A stretch of DNA of 64,000 nucleotides from an uncultured Sphingomonadaceae bacterium. Its GTDB lineage: Bacteria > Pseudomonadota > Alphaproteobacteria > Sphingomonadales > Sphingomonadaceae. Positions 1 to 9,559 of the stretch are shown in pieces (the first letter of the stretch is position 1; each line of letters begins with the position of its first letter). The notes under the pieces are model-generated. The model saw nothing but the letters and a program-made list of their open reading frames with translations. It was not told the origin of the DNA and searched no databases. The DNA lies in the NCBI GenBank assembly GCA_902806235.1, contig CADCVW010000039.1, positions 1-64,000 on the forward strand. Direction: 5' to 3'. Both the position numbers and the translations under genes were made by a program.

Positions 1-1
1 C

Positions 2-1227
2 GAAGAGGACGCGTTCCAGACGTTTGGCGACGTCGTCAGCTCCGGCCAGACCTTCCTCAATGCCATCCCCAATTTCGAGCCGCCGCAGAAGCTGAAGGTC
101 ATGGAGGCTTTCGCCGAGATCAACATCCCGCTGATCCGCGACAGCTTCATCGAGGAGCTGTCGCTGCAAGCAGCCGGCCGCGTCTCGGATTACAACAACG
201 CCACCGGCACCGTGTACACTTACAACGTCGGCGGCACGCTGGCCCCGGTGCGGGACGTCCGCTTCCGCGCTCAGCTTTCGCGCGCTATCCGGGCGCCGTC
301 GCTAAGTGAACTCTTCCCTGCGACATCACCAACATCGGCGCGGGCAGCGCCAATCGCGCGGCGAACTGCGCCGCCGCGGGTATCCCGGCAAACTTCCAGA
401 ACCTGGAAGCGCGCGCAGCGACGATCGAGATCCGGTCGGGCGGCAACCCCAACCTGATCGAGGAGAAGTCCGACGCGCTCACTCTGGGCGTGGTCGTGCA
501 ACCGCGATTCATCCCCGGCCTGTCGGTCACCGTCGACTACTTCGATTTCGACATCGACAACGTGATCACTGCCGCGACGGCGCAGCAGATCCTCAACAAC
601 TGCTACGACGCCGCCTCGCTGGATAACCAATTTTGCCCGTTGATCTTCCGCGATCCCAGCACCTTCTTCTTCCAACGTCCGGGCGTGCTGCAGAGCAGCC
701 TCAACTTTGCGCGGCGGACAGCCAAGGGCATCGACTTTGACGTCGCCTACCGGCGCGATATCGGGTTCGGTCAGCTGAACTTGCGAGGCATCGCGACTTA
801 CATCAAGGAGCGGAACAACTTCCAAGACTTGAACGATCCGACCCGCATCGATCAAGTCCGGCGCGAATTGGGCGACCCGCGGTGGGCGGCAAACTTCAAC
901 GCCGACCTGGAAGTTGGCAAGTTCACGCTCGGCTACGAGCTGCGCTTCCTTGAACAGCAGGTCGTGAACACGGCCGAGGACATCTTTACTGTGCAGGGTC
1001 GCGCACCGGAAAATCCCGATTATTCGAGCCCGCGCTACTATCCGGACGTCTATTATCACGACATCCGGCTGTCCTACGACGCGACCGAGAATTTCACGTT
1101 CTACGGCGGCGTGGACAACATCACCGACCGGCTCCCGCCGCTCGGCCTGACGGGCACCGGCGCGGGTTCGGGCATCTACGACGTGTTTGGCCGTCGCTTC
1201 TTCGTAGGCATCCGCGCGGGGCTGTAA
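2..1227 (+). pseudogene. TonB-dependent receptor, C-terminal part, frameshifted
   Basis: This is the C-terminal beta-barrel of an outer-membrane TonB-dependent receptor; the 5' part lies outside the window. Reading frame 2 runs from base 2 through the barrel motif RAPSLSELFP near 290-319. Homology then continues in frame 1 from about base 319 (CDITNIGAGSANRAANC, then GNPNLIEEKSDALTLG) to the stop at 1227. The last strands read FYGGVDNITDRLPPLG and end RRFFVGIRAGL, the usual C-terminal signature with a terminal aromatic strand. Frame 1 is closed by TGA at 307-309 and frame 2 runs on into unrelated sequence up to 457, so one open frame cannot encode the barrel. Related receptors usually have about ten more residues between LSELF and the CD motif, so a small out-of-frame deletion is likely; a sequencing or assembly error cannot be excluded. 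The substrate is unknown. Confidence 0.85.
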
Positions 1228-1251
1228 GGGTCCACACGGTCAAGAAACTTG

Positions 1252-1280
1252 GGGCCGTCCTTCGGGGCGGCCCTTTCCTT
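1252..1280 (+). terminator. Rho-independent terminator after the TonB receptor
   Basis: A 9-bp stem (GGGCCGTCC with GGGCGGCCC, one G-T pair) closes a TTCG tetraloop 25 bases after the receptor stop codon and is followed by a T-rich run. From here to 1489 I see nothing further that I can name. Confidence 0.85.
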
Positions 1281-1489
1281 TCGGCGAGACTGCGGGTTGT
1301 GACGTCCGGCGTAGTGGCAGCACTGGCCTTAGGACGGGGTCATAGACAGCAAGGGGCAGAGAGCGCCGCGGCGAAGCCGCGCCGCGACGTCGGACGAGCT
1401 CGACTATAGCCGACTCGCCGACCGGCTCCGCACTTGTCCTCGCCTAGCACGACAGTCGCGGAAGCAAGCGCGGCGCTAGTCGCGGGCGC

Positions 1490-2389
1490 TCAGCCCCACA
1501 ACTCCCGCCGGTACCGCGCGAAGCACCGCGCCCCCGCGTTTAGCCGGATCAGCGCGCCTTCAGCGATCGCCGTCGCGCGGCGCGGGTCCTCCTCGACCAG
1601 GGGCCGCAGGGCCTCGCGGTTCCAGTCCTCACTGTGCTTGACGTCCAGCACGGCGTGAAGGTCGAAGTAGCGGCGCTCGCGCTCCGTGAAGCCGAGGCGG
1701 CGGAGCCCCTGGCCGGTGGCGGCCGAGCGGTCGGGGGCGGTGAGCTCGATCACGCCGAGCGCGCCGACGCTCTGCCACGCGTAGCGGCGCGTGGAGGCCA
1801 TCGCTGTCATCCCGTTAGCGAGCAGGAGGCTTTCCCACACCGTGCTCTCGATGGTCGGCGCAATCTCCAGCCGTTCTACGAGCGCGTCGAGGAGGAGGCC
1901 GTGCATACCCTTGATGTTGCCGCGGCCCATCTCGTCCCAATAGTTGCGGGCGAGCTCGAGCTTGGCGCGAGCGGGCATCTTGACCTGGGTCATCGCGACC
2001 AGGTCGTCGAAGCCGGCCTCGCCCGCCGCTTCCTGCTCGAGGAACCAGCGCATCTGGTCATAGGACGCTTCCTCGGCGAGCCAAGGGAAGAGCGGGTCCT
2101 GCTGGCCGGGGCCACGCTCCTTCAGCTCCTCGAACCAGGCGACGAAGCCGTCGACGTCCGTCGGCGCTGTGGCGGCTTCGTCGGCGACCTCCGCGCGCAG
2201 CTCCTCAACGAAGGCGCCTTCCAGGCGCAGCAACCGCTGGTCGCGCTCGAAGGTGCGCTGCCAATCATCGGCCGGGAACTGCGGCTCTAGTCGTTCGCGA
2301 TTCCAGCGGGCGAGACCCTGCTGGAAACTGTCCGACAGAAATTGCGACGCGCGGCCAGAGCCGGCGTCGATCGGGAACTTGGTCGCCAT
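1490..2389 (-). CDS. Iron-containing redox enzyme family protein (haem-oxygenase-like fold)
   Basis: A 299-residue soluble protein with no signal peptide. It resembles the haem-oxygenase-like diiron oxidase group (Haem_oxygenas_2 / 'iron-containing redox enzyme'). Candidate metal ligands are Glu153 in NYWDEMGRG, His163 in KGMHG, and the C-terminal set His245, Asp249 and His252 in DLHAVLDVKHSEDW, which gives the H-x3-D-x2-H spacing of this group. The ATG at 2389 is preferred over an upstream TTG at 2422 because GGCGGAAAG sits just before it. Known family members catalyse varied O2-dependent oxidations, so the substrate cannot be predicted. No biosynthetic partner genes are adjacent; the neighbours are a broken TonB receptor and alr. 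Confidence 0.7.
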   Translation of the reverse strand: MATKFPIDAGSGRASQFLSDSFQQGLARWNRERLEPQFPADDWQRTFERDQRLLRLEGAFVEELRAEVADEAATAPTDVDGFVAWFEELKERGPGQQDPLFPWLAEEASYDQMRWFLEQEAAGEAGFDDLVAMTQVKMPARAKLELARNYWDEMGRGNIKGMHGLLLDALVERLEIAPTIESTVWESLLLANGMTAMASTRRYAWQSVGALGVIELTAPDRSAATGQGLRRLGFTERERRYFDLHAVLDVKHSEDWNREALRPLVEEDPRRATAIAEGALIRLNAGARCFARYRRELWG

Positions 2390-2494
2390 TATGCTTTCCG
2401 CCTGGTATCTTTGTTCTACCAAGCCAAGCGCGTGGGCCGCTCCCCGGTTCCCGTTCCTGATTTGTGCTGTTGCTCCATGTTACCTGTTGCGGGC

Positions 2495-3535
2495 TCATCT
2501 CCAGACGCGCGTGTAACGAGCGCCAAGTCCGGTCAGCAGCTCGTATTGCGACAAGCCGGACTGTTTGGCGGCGCGGGGCAGGTCGAAGTCGATGGGGAGC
2601 CAGTCGCCTTCGCCCACCTCCGCCCCCGTCACGTCGACGGCGGTAAGGTCCATCGATACGCGGCCAAGAACCGGACAGCGGCGCTCGCCGGCGAGCGCGG
2701 CGCCGCGGTTCGTAAAGCCGCGCAGGTAGCCGTCGGCGTAGCCGATATTGAGGATCGCCACCTCGCGGTCCTCGGCCGCGACGTGAAGATGGTTGTAGCC
2801 GATGCCCTCCCCCGCGGGTAGCCGGCGCCGCTGGAGCACGCGCGCCTGCGGCCGCACTACTTGCCGAACCGAGCCGGCCGCCTCGGGTCGGGGAAAGCCG
2901 CCGTAGAGCGCGAGCCCCGGCCGGGTGAGATCGAAGCGGTAGTCCGGCCCGAGCAACACTCCCGCCGAGTTGGCGAGGCTCAGTCGCTGCGCCCCGACCC
3001 GCGCACCGACCTCGCGCAGCGCCGCTGCCTGGCGCGCGTTTAGGGCGTGGTCCTCGTCAGCGCGGGCGAGGTGGCTCATCAGGGTTTCGACGGCCAAGCC
3101 GTCGAGCAACCCGGACGCCGCTTCTTTCGCCGACAGGCCGAGCCGGTTCATACCGGTGTCGACCATCACGTCGCACGGACGCCCGTTTCCCGCCGCCCGC
3201 CAGCGGCGCGCCTGTTCGGGGGTGTTGAGCACCGGCTTCGCGGGGGTCGCCAGCGCCGTGGGTAAGTCCTCGGCGCCGACGCCGTGCAGCACCGATAGAT
3301 CCGCGCCGTCCAGGTGCGGCGCGATTACCTCCGCCTCGGCCCAGGTGGCGACGAAGAAGTCGTGGCAGCCCGCCGCGCGCAGGCGCCGCACCACCTCCGC
3401 CGCGCCCAGGCCGTAGCCGTCGGCCTTGACCGCCGCGCCGCAGGCGGCGGGCGCGCTCCGCGCAGCCATCCAGCGCCAGTTCGCGACGAGCGCGCCGCCG
3501 TCGATCAGCAAGCGCAGGGGGGCGGAAGCGGCCAT
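2495..3535 (-). CDS. alr: Alanine racemase
   Basis: A PLP-dependent, 346-residue enzyme interconverting L- and D-alanine to supply D-Ala for peptidoglycan. The N-terminal barrel carries the PLP lysine Lys37 in AAVKADGYGLG and the motif MVDTGMNRLG. The C-terminal beta domain carries the catalytic tyrosine region GEGIGYNHLH (Tyr247) and NIGYADGYLRG. The ATG at 3535 fits the family N-terminus (MAASAPLRLLIDGGAL); the open frame extends upstream but would overlap the MFS gene. No strong Shine-Dalgarno is visible. The gene starts 23 bases after the transporter stop on the same strand, so co-transcription or reinitiation is likely. Length and motifs are normal for the family. Confidence 0.95.
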   Translation of the reverse strand: MAASAPLRLLIDGGALVANWRWMAARSAPAACGAAVKADGYGLGAAEVVRRLRAAGCHDFFVATWAEAEVIAPHLDGADLSVLHGVGAEDLPTALATPAKPVLNTPEQARRWRAAGNGRPCDVMVDTGMNRLGLSAKEAASGLLDGLAVETLMSHLARADEDHALNARQAAALREVGARVGAQRLSLANSAGVLLGPDYRFDLTRPGLALYGGFPRPEAAGSVRQVVRPQARVLQRRRLPAGEGIGYNHLHVAAEDREVAILNIGYADGYLRGFTNRGAALAGERRCPVLGRVSMDLTAVDVTGAEVGEGDWLPIDFDLPRAAKQSGLSQYELLTGLGARYTRVWR

Positions 3536-3558
3536 GGTTATTCGCGGGCGTTCGCGCC

Positions 3559-5148
3559 TCAGCGCGCTTCGCGCCCGCGCGTCTCGGGGAGGAAGAATAA
3601 GGTGACGACCAGCGCCATCGCGACCACCGCGATCGTGTACCACAGCCCTTGGTAGGGATCGCCGCTGCGCGCGACCATGTACTGGCTGATGAGCGGCAGG
3701 AAACCACCGAAGTAGCCGGTGCCGATGTGGTAGGGGATGGACATCGACGAGTAGCGGATGCGCGGCGGGAACAGCTCGGTGAGGAGCGCCGCGACCGAGC
3801 CGTAGGTCGCGCCGGACAAGGCGCCGAGCATCAGGATGCCGAGAAGCACTACCAGCACCGCGGTCCCGGTCGGCCGCACCTTGTCGAAGCTGTAGCCGGC
3901 CCGGCTCAGCGCCACGTCGACGGACGGGGGCGACAGGTCGGGGAGCGGCGCGCCGGCGATCGTCAGCGACAATGTCGCGGCATCGCGCGTCTCATAGTGC
4001 AGCCCCTTCTTCGACAACTGGTCGAGCAGTCGGCCGCACGGGCTCCCCTGCGTCTTGGCAAAGGGGTCGTAGGTGCAGGCCGGGCCCGCCACCACCACCG
4101 GCGCGCGGGCGGAGGCCTCCGCCAGCCCTGGATTCGCCGCCGCGCCCATCATCTTGAAGATGGGAAAGAGCAGCAGCAGCGTCGCCAGGTAGCCGAGCAC
4201 GATTGGCGGTTTCCGGCCCACCTTGTCCGACAGCCAGCCGAACAGGATGAACCATACGAGCCCGGAGGTCGCACCGACGCCGACGAGCAACTGCGCCGTT
4301 TGATCCTCCACGCGGAGCGCGTTCTGGAGGAAGTAGAGCACCTGGAACATTGCCGTGTACCAGATCACGGTGAGCCCGGCGGCGATGCCGAACAGCGCGA
4401 CCAGGATGCGGCGGACGTTGCCGGGGTAGGTGAAGCTCTCCTTGAGCGGGTTCTTGGCGACCTCGCCCGCTTCCTTCATCGCCTTGAACACGGGACTTTC
4501 GCTGAGCTTGAGCCGCATCCACACGGAAACGGCGAGCAGGACGAGCGAGAAGAGGAAGGGGATGCGCCAGCCCCAAGCCTGCCAATCGTCCGCGCTCATC
4601 AGCGCCTGCGTGCCCAGAACGACCGCCAGGCTCAGGATGAAGCCGCCGACCACGCTCGCCTGGATGAAGCTGGTGTAGAAGCCGCGCTTCCCGTCAGGGG
4701 CGTGCTCGGCGACGTAGATTGCCGCGCCGCCGTACTCGCCGCCCAGCGCCAGTCCCTGCAACACGCGCAGGAACAGGATGATCCCCGGCGCCCAAGCGCC
4801 GATGCTCGCGGCGGAAGGCACAAGCCCGACCCCGGCGGTCGCCACGCCCATCAGGATGATGGTGGCGAGGAAGGTGTATTTGCGCCCCAGCCGGTCGCCG
4901 AACCAGCCGAACAGCACCGCGCCCAGGGGCCGCACGCCGAAGCCGACGGCGAAGCCCGCGAGGGCGAGGAGCAGCTGCGCCACTTCGCTGTCGGCAGGAA
5001 AAAAGGTGCGGCCGATAATCGCTGCGAGCGTGCCGTAGATGAAGAAGTCGTACCATTCGAACACGGTGCCGAGCGACGATGCGGCGATCACCGTGCGGAT
5101 GTCCTTGCGCGAAACTTGCGCGCGCACCGGCGCGGCGATGGTGGCCAT
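3559..5148 (-). CDS. MFS transporter, metabolite:H+ symporter (MHS) type
   Basis: A 529-residue inner-membrane transporter with about 12 hydrophobic segments. The N-terminus SSLGTVFEWYDFFIYG, the loop motif GDRLGRK after TM2 and RVLQGLALGGEYGGA are typical of MHS symporters (KgtP, ProP and ShiA relatives), which import organic acids, betaines or similar solutes with protons. Residues about 315-400 form an unusually large polar insertion between central helices, containing two cysteines (ACTYDPF and SPCGRLL) that could form a periplasmic disulfide. AGGGGAACGC precedes the ATG at 5148. The gene lies directly upstream of alr on the same strand. Substrate is unknown. Confidence 0.88.
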   Translation of the reverse strand: MATIAAPVRAQVSRKDIRTVIAASSLGTVFEWYDFFIYGTLAAIIGRTFFPADSEVAQLLLALAGFAVGFGVRPLGAVLFGWFGDRLGRKYTFLATIILMGVATAGVGLVPSAASIGAWAPGIILFLRVLQGLALGGEYGGAAIYVAEHAPDGKRGFYTSFIQASVVGGFILSLAVVLGTQALMSADDWQAWGWRIPFLFSLVLLAVSVWMRLKLSESPVFKAMKEAGEVAKNPLKESFTYPGNVRRILVALFGIAAGLTVIWYTAMFQVLYFLQNALRVEDQTAQLLVGVGATSGLVWFILFGWLSDKVGRKPPIVLGYLATLLLLFPIFKMMGAAANPGLAEASARAPVVVAGPACTYDPFAKTQGSPCGRLLDQLSKKGLHYETRDAATLSLTIAGAPLPDLSPPSVDVALSRAGYSFDKVRPTGTAVLVVLLGILMLGALSGATYGSVAALLTELFPPRIRYSSMSIPYHIGTGYFGGFLPLISQYMVARSGDPYQGLWYTIAVVAMALVVTLFFLPETRGREAR

Positions 5149-5237
5149 GCGTTCCCCTGCCTTTCCCTCTCGCGCTTCGTTCTATGGGGTCAGGGGCGGG
5201 GCGTCGAGGGCGGGCGGAGTGCCGGGCGCGGGCCGGC

Positions 5238-5621
5238 TCACGCCGCGCTCGCGAACACCCCTAGCGCGCGCGCCGTTTCGATGATCGCCGCCGGCCGGTA
5301 CGGCTTGGTGAGCAGGCAGCCGCCGGGCACCAGCCGCGGGGCGTCGACCGAATAGCCGGTGGCGTAGATCACCGGCAGGTCCGGGCGGCGGCGGCGCGCT
5401 TCCTGGGCGATGCCCCAGCCGTCCATGTCGCCGGGCAGGCGGATGTCGGTGAAGAGGAGGTGGATGTCCGCCCCCTGCTCGTCCAGCGCGCTCATCGCGC
5501 CTTCGCCGTCCTCCGCCTCGCGGACGCGAAAGCCGGCGTCCTCGAATTCGGCGACGATCAGTTCGCGCACCAAGGGCTCATCCTCAACCACCAGCACCGT
5601 GCGCGTCGCGTGTTTCGTCAA
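5238..5621 (-). CDS. Single-domain response regulator (receiver only)
   Basis: A 127-residue CheY-like receiver with no output domain. The acidic pocket is VVEDEP at about 11-16, the phosphoacceptor is Asp59 in LLFTDIRLPG, the Thr position is in IYATGYS, and the conserved Lys is in LLTKPYRP near residue 104. The start is TTG at 5621, supported by GGGAGG about seven bases upstream. No kinase gene is adjacent. Receivers of this kind often act in phosphorelays or signal by protein-protein contact, but the partner is not shown by this sequence. The 261 bases between this gene and the divergent dioxygenase gene contain no further gene that I recognise. Confidence 0.9.
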   Translation of the reverse strand: MTKHATRTVLVVEDEPLVRELIVAEFEDAGFRVREAEDGEGAMSALDEQGADIHLLFTDIRLPGDMDGWGIAQEARRRRPDLPVIYATGYSVDAPRLVPGGCLLTKPYRPAAIIETARALGVFASAA

Positions 5622-5882
5622 GCCTGCCTCCCGGAACGGAGTGCGTATCGACCGGGCCTCAGCCGTGGCCGCGCAATCCTTGAACCATGAACGAGTGGAT
5701 GGGTGGTGAACCGGCGCGGCGGAGGATCGTCGCGGCCAGGCGTCGCTGCTTCATAACGACGACTTAGCACGCCGGGCGCGGTTGGGAAGCGAGCGATTTC
5801 GCCTGAATCATAATGGAGGCGTCCCGCTTCACCTTCGCCCGTGCGCTGCTATGCTGTGCGCGGGCCATTCGGAAGGTTCGTG

Positions 5883-6737
5883 ATGAAACAGTCGTTCGAG
5901 CTGGAAGCCTCGGGCTGGGACACCGCCGCGATCATGCGCGGCCTGTACGGCGACGGCATCATCGGTTTACCCGGCGCCTTCGACCGCAACTGGGCGGCGC
6001 GGATGCGCGAGGACATCGATGCGCTGTTCGCCGAAGCCAAAGCGACGCCTGGCGGCGCGCTGCCGCGCGGGCCGGAGCGCTTCTACGTCGAGGTGCACCC
6101 GGAGCGGGTGCGCGGCTTCGTCGACATCGCCACCCATCCGTGGTTCGTCGCGGTTTGCCGCGCGGTGCTCGGTCCCGACTACCGCATCGTCGAGGTCGGC
6201 TTCGACGTGCCCGGCCCCGGCGCGCAAGACCAGCCGTGGCACCGCGACTTCGCCGCGCCGGAGGCGACGACGAAGGGGCGCCGGCTGAACAGCCTCGCCT
6301 TCAATTTCACCGCGGTCGACACCACGGAGGAGATGGGGCCGTTCGAGGTCGCGCCCGGGACGCAGTGGGACGACTTGTCGGCATACCCCAACGGCATGTT
6401 CCCACCGCGCGAGCTGTTTCCGCGCTACCAGGCTCGCGCCCAGCGCAAGCTGCCGCGAATGGGCGACATCTCCGCCCGTTCCGCGCTCACCATCCACCGC
6501 GGCACGGCCAACCGGTCGGCGGTTTCGCGCCCGGTGCTGGTGGTGGGCGTGGACGCGCCGGACGCGACCAACGCGCACCACCACGATCTCCAGGTAACGC
6601 GGGGGTACGCGGCGACGCTGCCGGCGGAAGTGCTGGAACACCTCACCTATCGGCTGGTCGACGAACTCGAGTTCGTAGTGCAGGCGCACACGATCGACGG
6701 ACTACTGCAGGCGGACGGGCCGAGCATGGCGGCGTGA
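5883..6737 (+). CDS. Phytanoyl-CoA dioxygenase (PhyH) family protein
   Basis: A 284-residue protein of the Fe(II)/2-oxoglutarate-dependent PhyH family, which hydroxylates varied small molecules. The metal triad is visible as His120 and Asp122 in QPWHRDF with distal His205 in ALTIHRGTANRS; Arg216 in SRPVLVVG is the likely 2-oxoglutarate anchor. The ATG at 5883 is chosen because GGAAGG lies seven bases upstream; the frame is open to 5841. No signal peptide is present. The gene is monocistronic here, followed by an intergenic repeat and convergent glmS. The substrate is unknown; this family is too diverse to call phytanoyl-CoA itself. Confidence 0.82.
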   Translation: MKQSFELEASGWDTAAIMRGLYGDGIIGLPGAFDRNWAARMREDIDALFAEAKATPGGALPRGPERFYVEVHPERVRGFVDIATHPWFVAVCRAVLGPDYRIVEVGFDVPGPGAQDQPWHRDFAAPEATTKGRRLNSLAFNFTAVDTTEEMGPFEVAPGTQWDDLSAYPNGMFPPRELFPRYQARAQRKLPRMGDISARSALTIHRGTANRSAVSRPVLVVGVDAPDATNAHHHDLQVTRGYAATLPAEVLEHLTYRLVDELEFVVQAHTIDGLLQADGPSMAA

Positions 6738-6754
6738 GGGGCAACTTCGGAAGG

Positions 6755-6905
6755 ACATCTTCCCTCGCCCCTTTCAGGGGAGAGGAGCGAGACTTAGCTT
6801 TCGCTGCGGCGAAGGCTTAGTCGCAGCGGAGAGGGGCTGTGCGGGAAGTCACTAAGGACCGAGCTTTGTCGGCTCGGCCCCTCTACCCCTGAAGGGGAGG
6901 GCTAA
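6755..6905. repeat. Intergenic repeat (CCCTTCAGGGGAGAGG family), copy 1
   Basis: Fills the gap between the convergent PhyH and glmS genes. It is bounded by near-complementary ends (cccctttcaggggagagg and cccctgaaggggaggg) and contains smaller dyads such as CCGAGC/GCTCGG. Its left part, around GAGCGAGACTTAG and CTTAGTCGCAGCGGAGAGG, is clearly homologous, inverted, to the element at 48496-48672. It probably also ends transcription from both sides. Confidence 0.75.
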
Positions 6906-6910
6906 GAAAC

Positions 6911-8740
<1,830 letters not shown>

Positions 8741-8830
8741 ACTACCCGCTCCACTCCAGCTCGCGCGATCGCTTATAGGCACCCTGGCGAGAGCTGGCCA
8801 TAACCCGGCCGCGCGCGGCCGCTCCGGGCG

Positions 8831-8863
8831 GTGTCATAAAAATGCCACGCCAACGTCACACAA
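8831..8863 (+). promoter_or_regulatory. Pho-box-like array, three 11-bp repeats
   Basis: Three heptamers in 11-bp phase: GTGTCAT at 8831, ATGCCAC at 8842 and ACGTCAC at 8853, each followed by a 4-base A-rich or mixed spacer. The PhoB consensus is a direct repeat of CTGTCAT-like heptamers with 11-bp period, and the first repeat with its AAAA spacer fits well. The array ends eight bases before the ATG of the DUF2490 gene, which is unusually close for an activator site. phoB itself lies 9 kb downstream. Confidence 0.5.
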
Positions 8864-8871
8864 GGCCGCAC

Positions 8872-9543
8872 ATGAAGCTTGCCAAGTTCCTCGCGCCACT
8901 CGTCGCGCTTCCCCTTTCCGCCAGCCCCGCGCTGGCGGCCGACGACGACCGCGAACTGTGGGTGACGCTGGGCGCGTCCGGCCCGATCGCGGGCAAGGTA
9001 ACGGGCAGCCTGGAGACGCAGATCCGTTTCAGCGACGACGACGAAGGTTTGTACGAGTTCCAGGCCGGCGGCTTCGTCGGTACGGAGGTCGCCGAAGACG
9101 TGACCCTGCAGCTCGGCTATGTCCGCGTGCAGCGCTACGCCGACGGGCGGCGCTTGTCGGTGGAGGACCGCCCACGCGTCCAGCTCGGCGCGGCGCTCGG
9201 CCGGGTGCTCGGCGGTCAGCTGTCCGCCCGGCTCCGGGCGGAGCAGCGCATCCGCGGCGGCGAGACGGGCTGGCGGCTGCGCCCGCAGCTCCGCTACGTC
9301 CGCGCGCTCGGCGCGAAGACCAAAACTTCGCTCGCCGTCAGCCACGAAAGCTTCCTCGCGCTGAACGCCACCGATTTCCAAGAGTCCGGCTACGTCCGGA
9401 TGCGCAACTTCGCCGGGTTGACTTTCCCCGTCGCGCCCAAGCTGCGCGCGGAGCTGGGCTACCTCAATCAGTGGGACATCCGAGGCGGCCGCGAGGACGC
9501 GGTGAATCACATCGCCTTCACCAGCCTCAACATCTCCTGGTGA
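8872..9543 (+). CDS. DUF2490 family outer-membrane-type protein
   Basis: A 223-residue protein that begins with a Sec signal peptide (MKLAKFLAPLVALPLSASPALA, then ADDD) and continues as alternating amphipathic beta segments (LGYVRVQRYAD, RPQLRYVRAL, KLRAELGYLNQWD), ending in the aromatic strand FTSLNISW. This is the pattern of DUF2490, a small predicted outer-membrane beta-barrel family of unknown role. The ATG at 8872 is preferred because it begins the signal peptide; an in-frame ATG at 8842 lies within the Pho-box-like array. The Shine-Dalgarno is weak (AAGG). It sits between glmS and glmU but on the other strand. Regulation by phosphate is inferred only from the adjacent repeats. Confidence 0.78.
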   Translation: MKLAKFLAPLVALPLSASPALAADDDRELWVTLGASGPIAGKVTGSLETQIRFSDDDEGLYEFQAGGFVGTEVAEDVTLQLGYVRVQRYADGRRLSVEDRPRVQLGAALGRVLGGQLSARLRAEQRIRGGETGWRLRPQLRYVRALGAKTKTSLAVSHESFLALNATDFQESGYVRMRNFAGLTFPVAPKLRAELGYLNQWDIRGGREDAVNHIAFTSLNISW

Positions 9544-9559
9544 GTCGAAGGTCGGCGGC

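Noticed and set aside
3649-5355. Long open frame (568 codons) on the + strand opposite the MFS gene
   Set aside because: It mirrors codon structure of the transporter on the other strand, is rich in Arg/Gly/Ala without domains, and the transporter frame is unmistakable. The same holds for many long antisense frames in this GC-rich DNA.
5622-5882. A hidden gene in the 261-base gap between the response regulator and the dioxygenase
   Set aside because: No frame has both a start with a ribosome site and a plausible product; it is probably only divergent promoter DNA.
8741-8871. glmS ribozyme or riboswitch upstream of glmS
   Set aside because: The leader is short and shows no ribozyme core; glmS ribozymes are known from Gram-positive bacteria.
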